The notes: generated by a model not told the origin, from the sequence alone. 64,000 nt of DNA from Gracilaria vermiculophylla (GCA_019155205.2 JAHNZQ020000227.1:1570689-1634688), one strand, 5' to 3'. Shown: positions 10,208-23,969, counted from the first letter of the stretch. Made by a program: numbers and translations.

Positions 10208-13200
10208 CTCTCCCTAGTGATATTTTCTTTCATCGAGTGGGTTTAGTTCCTTTGATCCCACTGTTTTCAACTTGTTTTGGGGCTTTTAGCTACGAAGAGC
10301 ACCCTTTTGGCTTTCATTATTACACGTGTTTAGCCCCCTGCGTCACCGTCTCGTGATGGCGCCCACACGTACCAATTTGAGTGCACGCATTTTGCGATTT
10401 ATGTTTTTAGGAGCAGTCAAAAGCCTCGGGAATTCAACTTAACTTCTACAGTACGCCTGAAGTTCGATACATCATATGGAAGCTTCAGTTTTTGGATTTT
10501 TGTGTATAGAATCCTGGTTTTTAAAATAGAAAACAGTCGTCGCAGTAAGCAAAAATAGTGTCGTCTCTAATGTTACTACTTTCGCATATACTTTTAATGT
10601 GTCGCGCGAGCCAAGCTCCTGTCTAAGAACAAATTCAGAGCATAAAGATCTTGTAGGAGGCTTAACAATTTGGTCCTACCTCCATCGTTTCAGGCTTGAA
10701 GGTCCACCAAGGTAGATCGGTCAACTTCCTTTTTTGACTTGATCCTTCCCCGCGTGGGCCGACTTGACGACAAACTGATTCAGAACAACACTTTTCAATG
10801 TGCGCTTTTGAGTTCAAAGCGCACTTTTGAGATGCGCGAGAGGCAGCGATCTTGCGCTTTTGCTTGCGACTCTGTGCCAAAAGCTATATCAGCGCTTTTG
10901 TATGCGGAGCTAGGTTATCGAGGCAATGAAGGTATGTAGCACTCTTCAGGCATACAACGGCTCTGGTGCTTTCTTTTAAAGCCTTCAGTACTGACTCTGC
11001 CACCAAATGACTTTCATTGGAAGTGATAACTCTTACGATATAACGCTCAGAAACGTCACATTCCATATACAAGATCCAGGAGGTTTTCAAGAAGAAATTT
11101 ACTAAAACTTCTTACGTATCATTATGTGTACCCTTTTTAGTATTCCATAAATTTGCAATGCTAATTTTGGAAACATTTATAGTTTCTTTGCTATGGACCC
11201 ATAAGTCTGTTTTCTGCAACGCACAATGGATCATCCCTGCCGTCATTGAATCCGGAAGCACCACGAATAGTGCGTAGCAGATATCAAGTGTTCAACTACA
11301 AACCCAACTCCAGGTATGCGGTGTAGCTCACGCTGCATTTATGATGGAAATGCGTTAAATACAGAAGCGTCCGGCAGTTAATCAATACAACTGAATGGTG
11401 ATGAAAGAGCCACAAAAAAGATAATATGTTTGGGCATGTATAATAGCGTGCAATACTGAACATGATCTGAATTCTCATCAAGAGTAAGTAGCAAATGTTT
11501 CCCTCCTTTTCGAAGTTCTTTGGTATCTTCGATCCAATGTTTAGCTCAATTGCATAATATTTAAGAAACCACACTAGGAATTGGTCTTTGGTAATTGTGA
11601 CAGGGCGGGAGAACTTTGCGCAGTGTTTGAACCATACCGTCTACTAAACATTAGTGAGCTTTTCTTCCGCCCAATTACGATGACAGGTTTTCAATCTTTT
11701 CCATCCCCAGATACTACGGGCATTACAGTGACGCGATAAAAGGCTCCTCAAATGCGTGTACCTTTGGAAAGAACTACTGAACAACTCGTACCCACTTTCT
11801 TACGCAATGTTCTTCTCATCATGTTTGAAATGTATACTCCAGATTCATCGATATTGAAAACCTGTTTCGGTTCCTTAGTTCCATAACGCTCCATTACGAA
11901 CTCCACTAATTTATTATTCCCAGCCACCATTTGGGGTGTAACGGAAAGCCGTTAAGTCTCGAAAACTAGAACGGCGAGTTATTGGAACTCTTGACGTTTG
12001 ATAAATCCATCCAGGTACCTCAGAGATGGCGAGCCATATTCAAATCAAATCTGGTTCAGAGGAGCACTAAATGAAATCTTCACGCTGCACCGTACCAACT
12101 CTCGAAATGAATTTTTATGTCAATGGTGTTTTATTGCAGATATAATGCTTCACTGTGTACACTATCATTTCTCTTTCTTCAGATGTGAGTAGCAGCGGAC
12201 GCCTCGGACCACAGATTCGTGTAACGATTGCTTTTGAATTTTTGGGCAAGTGAACATGCGGCGTGCGGATCCAAACCTTGTATCAGTAGCTAATACGGTT
12301 CTCTAGAACGGTATATTGATATCACAACAAATCGATACTCAATCCACGATAAAATAAGGCACATATTGCTCCTCTGAGCTTTTTTTGCAAAGAATTGATA
12401 GGAGCCATGGATGGTATAGACTCCAGCAAAAATACTCTTTCGGTGGAAAAGAAACCGTGTCGGAGAAGCTTGCCTGTTGCAGTATTTGCGTTCTTGAATA
12501 TATTGATGTTTGTATCTTATTTTCTCCAGTCATGAGTTTGGCTTGCAGGAGGCAGTTTGGTAGTATCATGTCGTAAAACTGTGTTATAGTTTTCCCGAAT
12601 TACCCTTCGGATTACGTTATGGTTTGAGATTTAAAATGGTCTAGGTGTGGTTGTTTTGTCGGGAATTAGAAACTATGGCTGTTGGTTTCTATTCAATAAA
12701 CTACTCGGCCTAAAGTACTCATATGATATCTATAAAAGTAGACTGCACTGAAAGCTGTAGATTTCCACTTCTTCCTCACTCAGTTATGAACGAAACCGGT
12801 CATATGTTTTTCAGTGAGAGAGAAGAGTTGTCTACCCTATTCTTTTTGAATCACATACGAAAAAGAAAAACTAGCCTCTTAAAGCTGTATGTAAAACGAT
12901 GTATTAAATATTTTCCGGTGCTTTACATGTTGAACTGTTAAATGAGAAATGGTATTAACGTAATAGTGTGGAATGCGATTATTACACGCTGGGTAGGCTA
13001 CTTTACTATTAATTAAATAGAATCTTACTTTCCTTAAGACACAGCGCAGTGTCTGAAATTTTGTGTTGTGTCTAAAAATTGTGAACCTTGAAAGATTTCT
13101 ATATTGTAATCAACACATCAGATATTTTAATTCTGATACTTGAATAGACGTGAAGTTCTCTAATTCTTGCATCTATTATACTGAAATTCGACGTGGTGCT

Positions 13201-16200
13201 ATTTCTATAACTGGATTTGAGAGACTAGAAAATGCTTTCGAGTACTTATTTGGGGCGTTAAACACCAAAAATGCTTTTTATATTGCGACGCAACACGGGA
13301 AATGTGCAAGGATCAGCGCTATGTCATCATTCTCGTCTTAGAAATGAGTCCTGCTTTTTTGTAACCTATGGCTTGCTATCCATTCAATTTGGAATCCGAC
13401 TCGCATAAAGCACAGCACAAAATCTACTTGGTGGGACAGCAAACATCCGTGTTATATAGATGACGAGGAAATAATAGTACAACTGGGAAATAACGGAACA
13501 GATCCCGAGAACAAATCATTAACTTTTAAAAGATTGCGTAAGAAGGTCAGCGTTCCAAAATCATCCACGCTAAGTCAAATACAAGTGCTGACAACAAAAA
13601 TGTGAAGCACCTATAAGAGAGTAGCAGAATAGCAAAAGATGTTAACATGTTATTTGGAGAGAAACGACAACGGTACAATCAAAGCGCCAGAAAAACATGG
13701 ATAAACCATGATAAATTGCACCGCGCTACACAGCAACTCAGCTTCGGCACCTGCAGATCGGAACTTTGCACTACAGAGAACCACAGATCTTATTGAGAGG
13801 AGTTAAACAACACTGTCGACCGTTGTATGGAGACAAAACAATCCTAAATTGGTAGATTACGCCATTCAGCAAGAATATTTTTCTAGGATTTGTTATTGAA
13901 TAGTACATTACAGGTCAGCATATAAAAAGAAAGTGATCTGAATGAAGCCGAGTTAAAAGATGCGGTCTCTAGTTATTTTATACAATCTTATGCATTCGAT
14001 GGACTTCGTACGTCAAAATTTTGTAGAGCAATTCGTCGAAATGGTGAGTGTCGCTGAAGCGTGTGATGTCTTCCTTTCTACCATGATAATGACGTAGTAA
14101 AGCCCTGATCCGAGCATGCCGTGTGTTCGGTTTAACTCTAAGGCGCGCTTTAGCAAAATTGCAGACTGGTTCGTAAAACACTGCAAAACGGTGCGGAGAA
14201 CGACAGCGTTACCAAGAAGATGTCTACAGCAAGATGAGAAGGTCTCAATATGTGAGGGAAACGTGTAGGCTAAAGATGAAGCGGACTCACTAAGAAGCAC
14301 TGGGAAACAAACTGTACGTTTGTATACAAAAACATATCACACACACTGCAGAAAACTTTTCGTGCAATCCGGTAGGCTGTGATGTCCAATTGATGCAAGT
14401 TAGATGACCTTTCCGTGTTAAACATGGATGCTTCGCGTAGAGTTTGTTTGCCTCTCTATTGTCTATCGGACCGGTGTGCTGACCTCAAACGACCTCAACG
14501 CACCATCACACAAAGTATTAAAAAAGAATGAAATCTGATCTGTAGGCCTTTACATTGAGAATTTTAAACTTGAAAACCCTTCTACGGAGCTAATTAAGTT
14601 CTTCAAGGATTTATCTTTGTGGCAACAATTTACGGATGACCTAGACAACGGCAACTGATTGAACAGCAAAAAATGTTGGTTGTGTGTTGTTGACATGGTT
14701 CGGCGCTGCCGATCTAAAAGAAAAGGTAAAGAGCTCAAATTGAAAAGAAATTGAGAAACTTTTATATGTATGGAGTTATTATAAAGTAGTTAAAATTGAC
14801 CTCATATGCGGCCGTTTGCCTTCATATGCGGTCGCTAGTGCGATAAACGATAGAGGTCAGAGTCAGAGCCTACACTTGTTTGACTTGATATGACCAAAAT
14901 GCCCTATCTATGCAGCCTAAATGGTGCCAAGTGCATCACTTTTTATGGTAGTTCTTTACAGTTTTTAATAATTCCGTGGACAGTATTTAAGAAATACTCT
15001 AGATGTCATGAATAACTAGTAAATCACCACAACATGCAACAATATCTCTTTTCGTATTTTTTATTTTTTAATGAAAATCCACCAGTGAAAGGATCAAAGA
15101 GGTCAGGCATACGCTCATACGTAGCATGGAAAGCTCCCTCTAAGCAAAGAGGACTATTGTAGAGCAAAACCCAGGACATAGTGTCTCTCAAAGCGTCCGA
15201 AATCTCGCTTCTTTGGGAATGTAGCCTTAGTGGTGAGCCATGAAAGCACGCATAGGCAGGAATAATTCTGCAAAGTGCGACTGGATAAACCTTGGAGGTG
15301 TCAGGCGAATTGAAATGGAAAAAGATTGACTCTCGTTGGGAAATTCGCGAAAGGGGGAAAATGAGGAAGAGAAGAGGACGAAGTAAAAATGATTACAACA
15401 CTATAGAGAAGAAGAAGGGCATCAAAGCGAAGCAGGATCCAAGAAGGTCCGAAGTACAATAACAAAAATAAAACATAATATTGTACATCATCAGACCCAA
15501 ACCACAGCATGGGTGCTTCTCCTTGGTGACGCGAAACAACTAAGTATTGCATTCAGTGCGGCATATTTTCGCGGAGGGTATGACGCTCTGCTAGACAAAT
15601 AAGACATGTAGCCAAACTGCGTGACACGATGTCTGACTCTGTTCGGACCACGCAGGGTATGGTAGGATGTTCTGTCGGCTTCGGCAAAAACACCACCAGT
15701 AGAAAAGGCTGCTTTTCAGAATTAGACTACGCTCCATACAAAAAACCATCGAAAACGAGCAAACCGGGTCGATGTGGACGGCATACTAGACTAGGCAAAT
15801 AGAGATACGTCCAAACATGATGCCATGAAGAGAGAGTATTTTTGAATACAATGAACATTTGATGAGTATGAGAGAACCGGGTCCCTGCCGTCAGAATAAG
15901 AAGCCTTTTTAACCCAGAACGAAGATATGTACTTAGGCGTATGCAAAGGCGCTTCGGCTACGTGAGCCACAACGAAGTATGATGCTCAGCATATAACACG
16001 TATTTTTTCGTTTTTATTGATCGCGGAGGCTTCCGTAGGTGTCGCACGTGTCAAATCGTACGTCGAATGCTGCCAGTATCTGTTAGAACGGCAGCATGGA
16101 GAATCTTGGTTTAAGATTAGTACTTGGGTACATTCTGAGGTCCCTCTCTTTTGTTTTGTGGAATGGCCTTCCTTTTGGATACGTAGTATGTCCCTGTGTT

Positions 16201-17337
16201 TTATGCATTCGAGAGCTTAAAAAAGCTACGCTTCAATGAATCACATCGTCTGCTAGTCTGCGTGTCTCGATAAATTCAATGGACTTCTTTAAAAACGATG
16301 AAAACCCTGCATTAGTCGCAGTTCAGATGGAGAACATAATAAGAAGAATCGTAATTCGATGCAGGATAGCAAAAAAAACGCAACAGCAAGAAAGAAGACG
16401 AAAAGGGACGACGCACAGTGACCAAAATAAACAGAATACTGTATAGTGTCAGATCCAACCTATTTCATAGATACTTTTCCGTGCTGACACCAGAAAGGTG
16501 AGAAATCCGTATTGAACCATAGGTTTCTGCGAGTAGGATGACGATCCGCAAATGGAAAACACATAAGAGCAGAACGTGGTTGAATTACCAGTAGAAGGCC
16601 CATCAAATGGGAAATGTCGGAGAAGTTGTTGAACCGCGCTTCTCTACGATCTGGCACTGCTCTGCCCCTCTGTTACAAAATCTAGAGTGCTGGATCCATA
16701 TTCAGAATGCCTCAAGATGGCAGATCAAGAAGATAGCTCGCACCTGGTGCGCGTTGGATGCCGACACGGAGCCTAAAAACGAAACGAAAATATCTGTATC
16801 CTAGCTTGGGAGCCCTGCAATATTCTTGGAAACCAACCCACTCCTGGTCATGTACCTCTGTGAGAAGTGTCACTCAATATTCCCTCGTAAGTAATTCACG
16901 TGACAATCCACCCTCCTCCAAGGTCGAGACCTCTGAAACTTCTGCGAAATGAATTAATACGCAACGGCACATAAACCCCATTTTAGTATCTTGCACACTA
17001 CAATTCCACGCCTCTTCGCAGCCACTTCAAGCCATCCTACACCTCGAGAATCATACAAGCATTAACAGACTCCTACAGCTTAGATCTTGAGCACGAGCGT
17101 CATGAATCCGTATAATCCGTTCCGCGGACAATCTAATGACATAAAGTAGCCAAGAACCCACCATCCTGCTAGGAGGAGAAATCCAGTCATGGTAGATCAG
17201 ATAGCGGAACTCCTGTGTGTAGCTTCTCACCCGTCTTGGGTAGTCTCGCATATTGTGACAGTTGTGGCTCGAATCTCTGGACAGGCAGTGCCAATGAGCT
17301 CGACAGCAATCGCATGGATCTCCGCTTCAACACTTCG
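10208..17337. other. AT-rich gene-free region with transposon relics
   Basis: Apart from the pogo-like fragment at about 11.3-12.0 kb I recognise nothing coding here. Open frames are all under about 100 codons and show no family motifs. Stretches near 15.43-15.50 and 16.41-16.46 kb look weakly alike (AATAAA-C-AATA contexts) and may be old duplicated repeats. Confidence 0.4.
11296..11930 (-). pseudogene. pogo/Tigger-like (DDE_1) transposase relic
   Basis: On the minus strand the fragment VFNIDESGVYI carries the first catalytic Asp in the usual N-[IM]-D-E-[TS]-G context. It is followed by a Lys/Arg-rich segment, VTVMPVVSGDGK and, after a stop, KPVIVIGRKKS, matching the 'tvl.c.sA.G...pP..i..G+' block of pogo/jerky-type transposases. 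A hydrophobic segment near 11.45 kb (YLLLMRIQIMFS) may be the remains of the second Asp block. Several stops and no complete triad mean it is dead. Confidence 0.62.
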
Positions 17338-17893
17338 TGCGGTATCTTCAGTTTTCCTTTCGAGGTGGTAGCGCACAACGTCCATTCGGAGTTTTTTGTT
17401 GACTCCAAAGGCGCACGATCCTAAAGTTGGTCTCCAGTAATAACGGGCACGAGCCGGGGGAATCCTGAAAGGCGTTTTGCAAGGACCAAGCGGAGAAGGG
17501 GGTTCACAGGGCAGACAATGCTCCTATAGGCGCTTCTATGAGGAAACCTGGAGATCGTTGGCTTAGAAACCTGAATGCGTTCGACAAGAGTCTCGAACCT
17601 GAAAAACTAGAAGAAGACTCAAGGGTGCTTGGTTTAATTCCCCCAGAGGTGGAGCTTGACAAGCAGATTAAGTACCCTACCAGGAGCCCTCCTCGACAGT
17701 TGTCACTACTTTAATAGTTACCTGCACCAATTAACGAAAACAAATCTAAATTCTACAATTATTCAGAAGTACTGTAGTATATTTGGGCCGAATAATGCAC
17801 CACATCTCTCAGTTAATAAACTACAAACCGTCCTCAGGGATGTCCCATCGTAAATCCACACGACAATACCACTTTAGAATCGACTGTGCTACA
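17338..17893 (-). repeat. 3' LTR of element A
   Basis: This 556-bp repeat starts TGCGGTA and ends TACA on the plus strand. It is homologous throughout to 25690-26245, with conserved blocks such as CACCAATTAACGAAAA and GGGCCGAATAATGCACCAC. It is flanked on its outer side by CTTCG. Confidence 0.88.
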
Positions 17894-18124
17894 TACCACC
17901 TTTCCTGAATTGCAACATGTCCCCGTGATGAATCATCTCACATATCTATCCTTAAGTGGCTTCTAATGGCGTAGATCTCATAGCGGTCTTCCCACCATGC
18001 GATGGACCCCGCCTTCTGGGGGATTTTTCCGAATTCTTCAGTCCTGGCGCGGCGAGCCGACCGTGGGTTCGCGTATCTCATTTGAGGCATTCTTGGCCCC
18101 CTAACACCTTTTACCCAGCCTCGC

Positions 18125-18953
18125 TTGCTCCTCCTCGGTGTACCCCACTGGTACTACAGCCCTAACCGGTGGTTATCTCTTCCGCGCCCACGAAGGTCGT
18201 CCGTACGGCGTGCACGTTCTACGTTCGCAGTTGGGGCGTGGGCCGGTCTGTTTTGTTTGCCGGTCTCTCCCCGTAGTACTATGCGGCGGTCCTTCACGGC
18301 ACCCAGCGCTCCCAATTTCTCGAGGGTTACTTTCGGGACACGCCCAAACCGTCATTTCCGCTCGTGCATCCTCAGTAGAAGTGCCTCATTCATAATCTTC
18401 TCTCCTGCACTGTCTTCGGTTTTTGTCGGGTATGAGTTTGTTCTTTGTCATGGTGCTCAATTCCTCCTTTGCAGCTCCCCGTCGGTCTTCTTCACGCATT
18501 CCGCGATGGCCTCTCGACGTGGCTCCCTACCCGGCTCGGTATATAACTTCGGGCCGCTCCCTTACTGGCGATCCGTCGATCTCCTCTGGTGCTATAACCC
18601 GTACAGTCTCCGTCCTGCCAACTACGTTCACCTTTATAATGACTTCTCCGGCCCTGGCTCCTATTTTTCTCTCCGATCCTAAGGTGTATCACACCTCCAC
18701 CGGTGCGTCGCTCCGCCCAGATAAGCGATTCGACCATCGTGTCACACGGGTCTTTGTGACTTTCCATATCAAGCGCATCAGTCTCTCTCGCTCCGTAGAG
18801 AATGATATTCACCATTTCGGATCGTACGTTCAGGCACTTTGATTCCGTGCCGTACCGGAGGTCGCTTGAAACGACCAGAAGCGGAACAAGGTAAACGCCT
18901 TTCGCGCTCTCTGGCTCCACAATCCGATATATGGTGACAATGCTCCGACTACG
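18125..18953 (+). other. Overlapping open frames in the antisense block of element A
   Basis: Frames at 18125-18682 (185 aa) and 18423-18842 (139 aa) are open on the plus strand, and 18492-19019 is open on the minus strand. Composition is richer in GC than in the flanking transposon DNA. None shows a known motif, and I cannot tell which strand, if any, codes. Confidence 0.25.
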
Positions 18954-19628
18954 GTGGTGCACAGCGACACTCCTCACCTCAGGTGTGCCGAAGAGCGCGA
19001 GATACATACTCGACTTCAACTACTCCTGCACAAAAAAACCTCACATCAGCGAGCCGAGCGGCCCGAAAACATCGCCGATGGACGTTCTGCCCATGCCGTG
19101 CTGCCGTTCGATCCCCTTTGCGATCGCCTCTACTGGCTCAATTGCAACCGATGGGGGACCCACCAGTTGGATGAGACCCGAGTGCGGAATGCTTTCGGAT
19201 ACTTCTATAGTTGGCACAACACAGAGTTCCATGATATGCCTTCTGGAAAACGTCCAGAGCATTATCTCAAAGTGAATGACTGCTGGAGGGACCCTTGGGT
19301 CTCCCCGCACCTCTGTGTGGCAACGCCCATCACCTTCGTGTATTATACCACAGAGGTTGTGGATCCAAATGACCGCTTAGGACGATTCCTCTTGTTGACC
19401 GCCTTGACGAAATTTGAAGTCGGCACCCTATCAGCTGACCTCCGAACAGCTTACGAGGTCATCACTTCCAATACTTGGTGCCAAGGCAGTCATCTCTACT
19501 GGGATTTTTCACATCAGCCAACAGCCGGACGTTTGCTCTGCTTGTCGGGGCCAATTGTCCCGATCCTCAGCCCCCTAGGAATTCGGAGCCTGGTCAACGG
19601 CACCTTGAGGAGCGAATACGAGGCGTAA
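18954..19628 (+). other. Unassigned 224-residue ORF, antisense inside element A
   Basis: The ORF lies between the chromodomain and the 3' LTR, on the strand opposite gag-pol, and ends in TAA. It begins at a GTG, so the true start is unknown. The residue composition is balanced and protein-like (many Trp, Tyr, Leu and Pro), unlike the Arg/Ala-rich shadow frames elsewhere, but I recognise no domain. Antisense ORFs in this position are known in some plant gypsy lineages. It could also be part of a separate element inserted in the opposite direction. Confidence 0.35.
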
Positions 19629-19862
19629 AAGCTGCTGGATTGTAACTTGCAGGTGGCCTGGAACAATATGCCAGGTTTTTCTTGATACGACTATGGCGAA
19701 TATAAGTTTCATCCCATAGCGAAAAGCCCTAATGGAGACGATGGCGGGCAAGCCTACCCGACGTTTCCCCGCCTCGCCACTTCATGGGTTCCTCAGGTGC
19801 CATGAATAGGTGATCTTGACCATGATACCATGTAGGAGAGTCTGGCGATCCGAACGCCTCTC

Positions 19863-20462
19863 TTGTTACCGGCTCCGTCGCAAGATGTGGCTGCGCTCCT
19901 TGAGGTCGTGACGCAGCCTCCAGCATCGATGCCGTATCCTCCAGCATTGTTGGATGATATGACTTCTATGGAAGAGAACGAGATTTCTTCCTTTCCGACT
20001 GCTTCGGCCCCCGTGGTGCAACCCCAACAGCGGAGCGTCCCGGTTCCCGTTATTTAGCCTCGACTGAGAAGCGTCTCAGTTCCTGTGCTGCCGTCACCCT
20101 GGATGTCGGCTGCTCCGTCCCTGGTCCTGCGGAACTCCACGGCGGTGCCTGCAGAATCCATTCGGGAGCCCACTTTCCCAGCTGGTCCCCCATCTGCGAC
20201 TTCTTCTGTGGCAGTTGCTGTTCCGTTGACGGAGATTGCCGCTTCTGGCGTACCCTCGGGCGGGGTATTCTCAGGGGCTCTGGGTACTCCCTTCCAGGAT
20301 ACGGTGCAGGAATGCATGATGACGGGCCGTCCTGCTCCGACTTTTCCCGTAGACGCTCTGGGCGAGGCTCGTATCTGGATCCTAGAACTCCATAAGGCCC
20401 GGGCGGACCGAACCTTGATGGCTGCCATCAAGGAGAGCCTGGCGGAGTTCCCCGAGAGCTAA
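19863..20462 (+). other. Pro/Ser/Ala-rich antisense ORF with one in-frame TAG, inside element A
   Basis: The frame is open from 19863 to a TAA at 20460-20462, except for one TAG at 20055-20057. The TAG lies in a short internal repeat (RSVPVPV / RSVSVPV), and the preceding repeat unit has CAA (Gln) at the matching place, so the TAG most simply derives from CAG. The C-terminal part (LGEARIWILELHKARADRTL) looks helical. The Pro-rich N-terminus with a helical C-terminus resembles a Gag-like protein, but no zinc knuckle or other motif supports that. Confidence 0.3.
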
Positions 20463-20809
20463 GTGCTGACGGCGGAAGCTCGACTGGAATCGGAGTAACG
20501 ACACGGTTCGGTGAACTGTAGGCGTAAGAAACGCCGGCGATGGGAGTTCGTCCACGGTCGCGGCGGAGTAAAAGATCCTTGAGATTGAGCAGAAGGTCCA
20601 CGAACGGTAAATGAAGTGCGAATGGACCGTGCCCGAGCGCCCAGTGACACAAATTGCCGCCACTAGAGCGTACAAAAGGGGGAAACGGCGACCTTGAGGC
20701 AAAAAAGAGAACGTCAGGTGATGGCTTGATAGCGAAGAAAGAAAAACATTTTCGATTTGGAGCCCCTTCCCTATTTCCTAAACGAAAACGACTATGCGGA
20801 AATGCGTTT

Positions 20810-21157
20810 TCACTCCAGATTCGCGTGATATGTTTTGAGGATACTCTCCGGAATATGTTCCTTGGGTTCCTCCGTGTGCTCTTTTGAGGTGTACTTGTAC
20901 CATCGCACGCGGTACAGTCGTCCTGCGGGGGTGTGTCGGTAAGAGACAATATGGTCCACTGCATAAAAGATACCTTCGTTAGGGGTCATGATGGCGTCTG
21001 GGGCTTCCATAAATGGTTCACAGAGAGATGTGATGGGATTTACAATATCCATCTGTGTCGGCACTCCGGAGGTGGTTGGAGTAGGAATATCTGTGGGTAG
21101 CCCCAGAGGGAGGGTGGCGGCCTTTCTGGAAAAGCTAGGAGTTGCGAATTTCGGCAC
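20810..21157 (-). pseudogene. Chromodomain-bearing C-terminus of element A polyprotein
   Basis: The segment YAVDHIVSYRHTPAGRLYRV followed by RWYKYTSKEHTEEP fits the chromodomain pattern (V-x-x-I-L-x-x-R ... Y-x-V-K-W ... T-W-E-P) with the final aromatic position eroded. Chromodomains at the end of integrase define chromoviruses and direct insertion to marked chromatin. It sits about 500 bp past the RT fragment, so most of integrase has been deleted. Confidence 0.7.
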
Positions 21158-21664
21158 CTAATCGTGGGAGATGACGTCTCGGACCCATTCAACTCGATAA
21201 TGACAGGATCCCAGTGAATTTCAAGGACTTTGTAAGGACCTGAGGTGTTTGGCTCTAACGTGCGCCTGACGGCCGGTGGTTAATTGGAAATCTCCACAGG
21301 TTTGTCGAGGAACATCTCGTCGCCTTCCTTCACGTGAGAGCCTTATTTCTCCTTCCATCCAAAATCACTTTTATATCTCTTACGCGAAGCATTGAGTCTC
21401 TCTTTTGCGAGAGAGAGTGTAAATTCATAGGGCCTTAAAATGGAGCGCTTTGCTTATGTCACTGTTGGTGCCTGTAGCCCATCCGTCAGTCTTCAAGGTG
21501 AGAGGCACGCCTTACAGGTATGGGCGTGAAAGCACCACTATCCAAAAGATGGTGAGACATTCGCGCTCGGAGGCGAAAAGTTTTCGTTCCGTTGGTGAAA
21601 GGCTGCGACTCCAGTATCCTATAGATTGAGGTCCACATTCAGGTTGTTACTGTAGGAGGGAACA

Positions 21665-22739
21665 TCAGACCTGATAGTTACAGGCGCTTCTGTCCAGCAC
21701 CATCCGGCCGTTATGCTTTGGGAGAACCGAGATCGAGGGCTCTACTAGTCTTCTGTTTAAAGAATTAAAGACTTCAAACTCTTCGTCCGTCAAGGTAGTC
21801 AGTTGATTCCATTTGTCTTTTTTCAAGGGGCGATATAAAGGCGGTGTAATATGGGAGAAATTCGGAACAAACCTCCGAACGACATTACACAACCCCAAGA
21901 AGGAGCGTGGTTCCGTATGGTTCGTGGGAGAGTGAGCTTTATTGATGGCATCTTGGGTCATCTTAGAAACCTGCAGGCGGCCCGAGATCACAACATGCCA
22001 CAGGTAATCCGGCGAGCACTGGATAAAGAAACACTTATCTAGCTTCAAAGTGAGTCCAGCATCCTTCAAGAGTTGGAGCACATGCGTGAAATGCATTAGG
22101 TGCTTCTTCACGCTGCATAAGTGTTCAATGACATCTTCAATAGACACCAAGGCGTACCGCCACGTCAACCTCGATATTATTATGTCCAACGCTCGTTGGA
22201 ATGTAGCGGGTGCATTCTTCAATCCAAATGGCATGCTTAAGAATCTGAATATTTCACAGTGGGAAGTGAACGTTGTCTTATTTTTATCGGAGTCATCCAT
22301 CTCAGTTTGCCGGTGGCCACTGATAGAATCCAGCGGAGAAAACGGGCGCATCACTTAAGGAATCAATACAATCATCCATAAGAGGTATCGGGTAGGAATC
22401 GCGTACCGTCACCTCGTTGAGGCGTCTATAGTCAATGACGAACCTCAAAGAGCCATCTTACTTCTTCACAAACACCAACAGGGAGGCCCATTTGGAATTG
22501 GAGTGCTCAATAACGCCTTTATGCAACATTCGCTGGACCTCATCGCGTTCGAATTTACGCGCATGAGGCCCGGATCTCCTCGGGAGTTGGTGTAAAGGTT
22601 TCATCTCGTGTTTGAGGTGAATGCGGTGCTTGGCCAGGCTCACTTTCCCATGGAAATCAGCCCACATATCCTCAATTGGAGGTGGCATCTCCACTATATT
22701 ATGGCGATACTGTTTAAACTCTTCGCCAGTTAGGAGCAT
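21665..22739 (-). pseudogene. Reverse transcriptase of element A, inactive
   Basis: Two frames give consecutive RT blocks: GVIEHSNSKWASLLVFVKK, an in-frame TAA near 22458, DGSLRFVIDYRRLNEVT, a frameshift near 22.35 kb, then MPFGLKNAPATFQRALD and RSFLGLCNVVRRFVPNF. The catalytic block reads LVSIEDVIEHL where the family has Y-[IL]-D-D, so the Asp pair is broken. This confirms Ty3/gypsy ancestry and loss of activity. Confidence 0.85.
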
Positions 22740-23969
22740 CTCCTGTCAAGTGGCAGGCTTCTATTCCTCTGCAGTCGTCGATTCCGATTCGGATTCCATG
22801 ACTGAGATAACATCGCACTCAGAAAGGTCTTTCATACGCGGAAGATGAGCCATTCATGCAGGGGCGGGCAGTGCCAGTCCGACGACAGATCCTTTTTGAA
22901 GCCGCAAAGGCGACTCCTTCAGGTTAGCAAGAAGGACCCTTAACGGAATGGTCGGCAAGTTTCCCACAACGCCAATACCCATTCATAGAGTGCTGCTTAA
23001 TGGCCAGATGCAGACTCCCCTGTAGGCATGAGAAGCCGCACGTGGAGTTCAGCACCCAAACCTTGGCTTGAGTCTTCGCTTGTATTTCGATACACTTCAC
23101 CATCGGGAGCTTATTCGACTGTGTTTCCTTTAGAAGATTACGCACTTAAAGCGCATTGGCATCCGTTCCCGGAGATGCGGACATGATATCTACTAAGGCG
23201 CCGTCGTGAAACGTCACCTTCCGCAGGCGTGGGTATATTGCACGTACATACCGTTCCATAGGGGAAGTGCCCAATATGCATTGTGCGGCCAAGTTGGCCG
23301 CCACTAGAAACACCATCTTCACCTGTAAGGAGCCCAGCCGGAGATACAAAAGTAATGCGCCGAGGATTTTCAATGCTCAACGCGACGCGTTCCGCACCGT
23401 AGGAAGCTTACCAGTCCTCAAGGAGCCAAGAGCAGACCCCAGGAGCACGTCAGCGTGTACCAGATCGGGGCCAACTCCGGTGTCAGGAATAGCGAGCAAC
23501 ATTGTGGAGGCGAGTGAAAAACATTCTATGGAGGCAAACACCTTATAATTCTCATGGCGGAGCCTGCAGGCAGAGTCTTCAAGGGTTTCGAATGGGTCAT
23601 AATATATTGGGTGGCCCGCCGATACGGTGTCAATCAGGCAGGTGGCTTCTCCCCCTTTTCTAAAGGCAACCTCCGTTGGGCTGAGGCTCGACGGGAAGGA
23701 GCCACGCGGAGCCCTTGCGCGTGACCCTGAGATTTTCCATGGTTAGAAGGGATCTCAGTTCTAGTGGAGGACGGCTGCTGCGGTTGCGAATCGGGATGCG
23801 ACGTGTTCCCTTGAGGTGCAACCGGTGTGCCTACTGGCCCATGCACAAGCGGCGCATATGCGAGTGGGATAGGCTGCACTCCAATTAGAACGCGGGAACC
23901 GTAGTTTCCTTCAGGGAAGCGGATATCGTGATACGCGGTTCAATAACTTCCGCTCTCCGTTGGTGTGTC

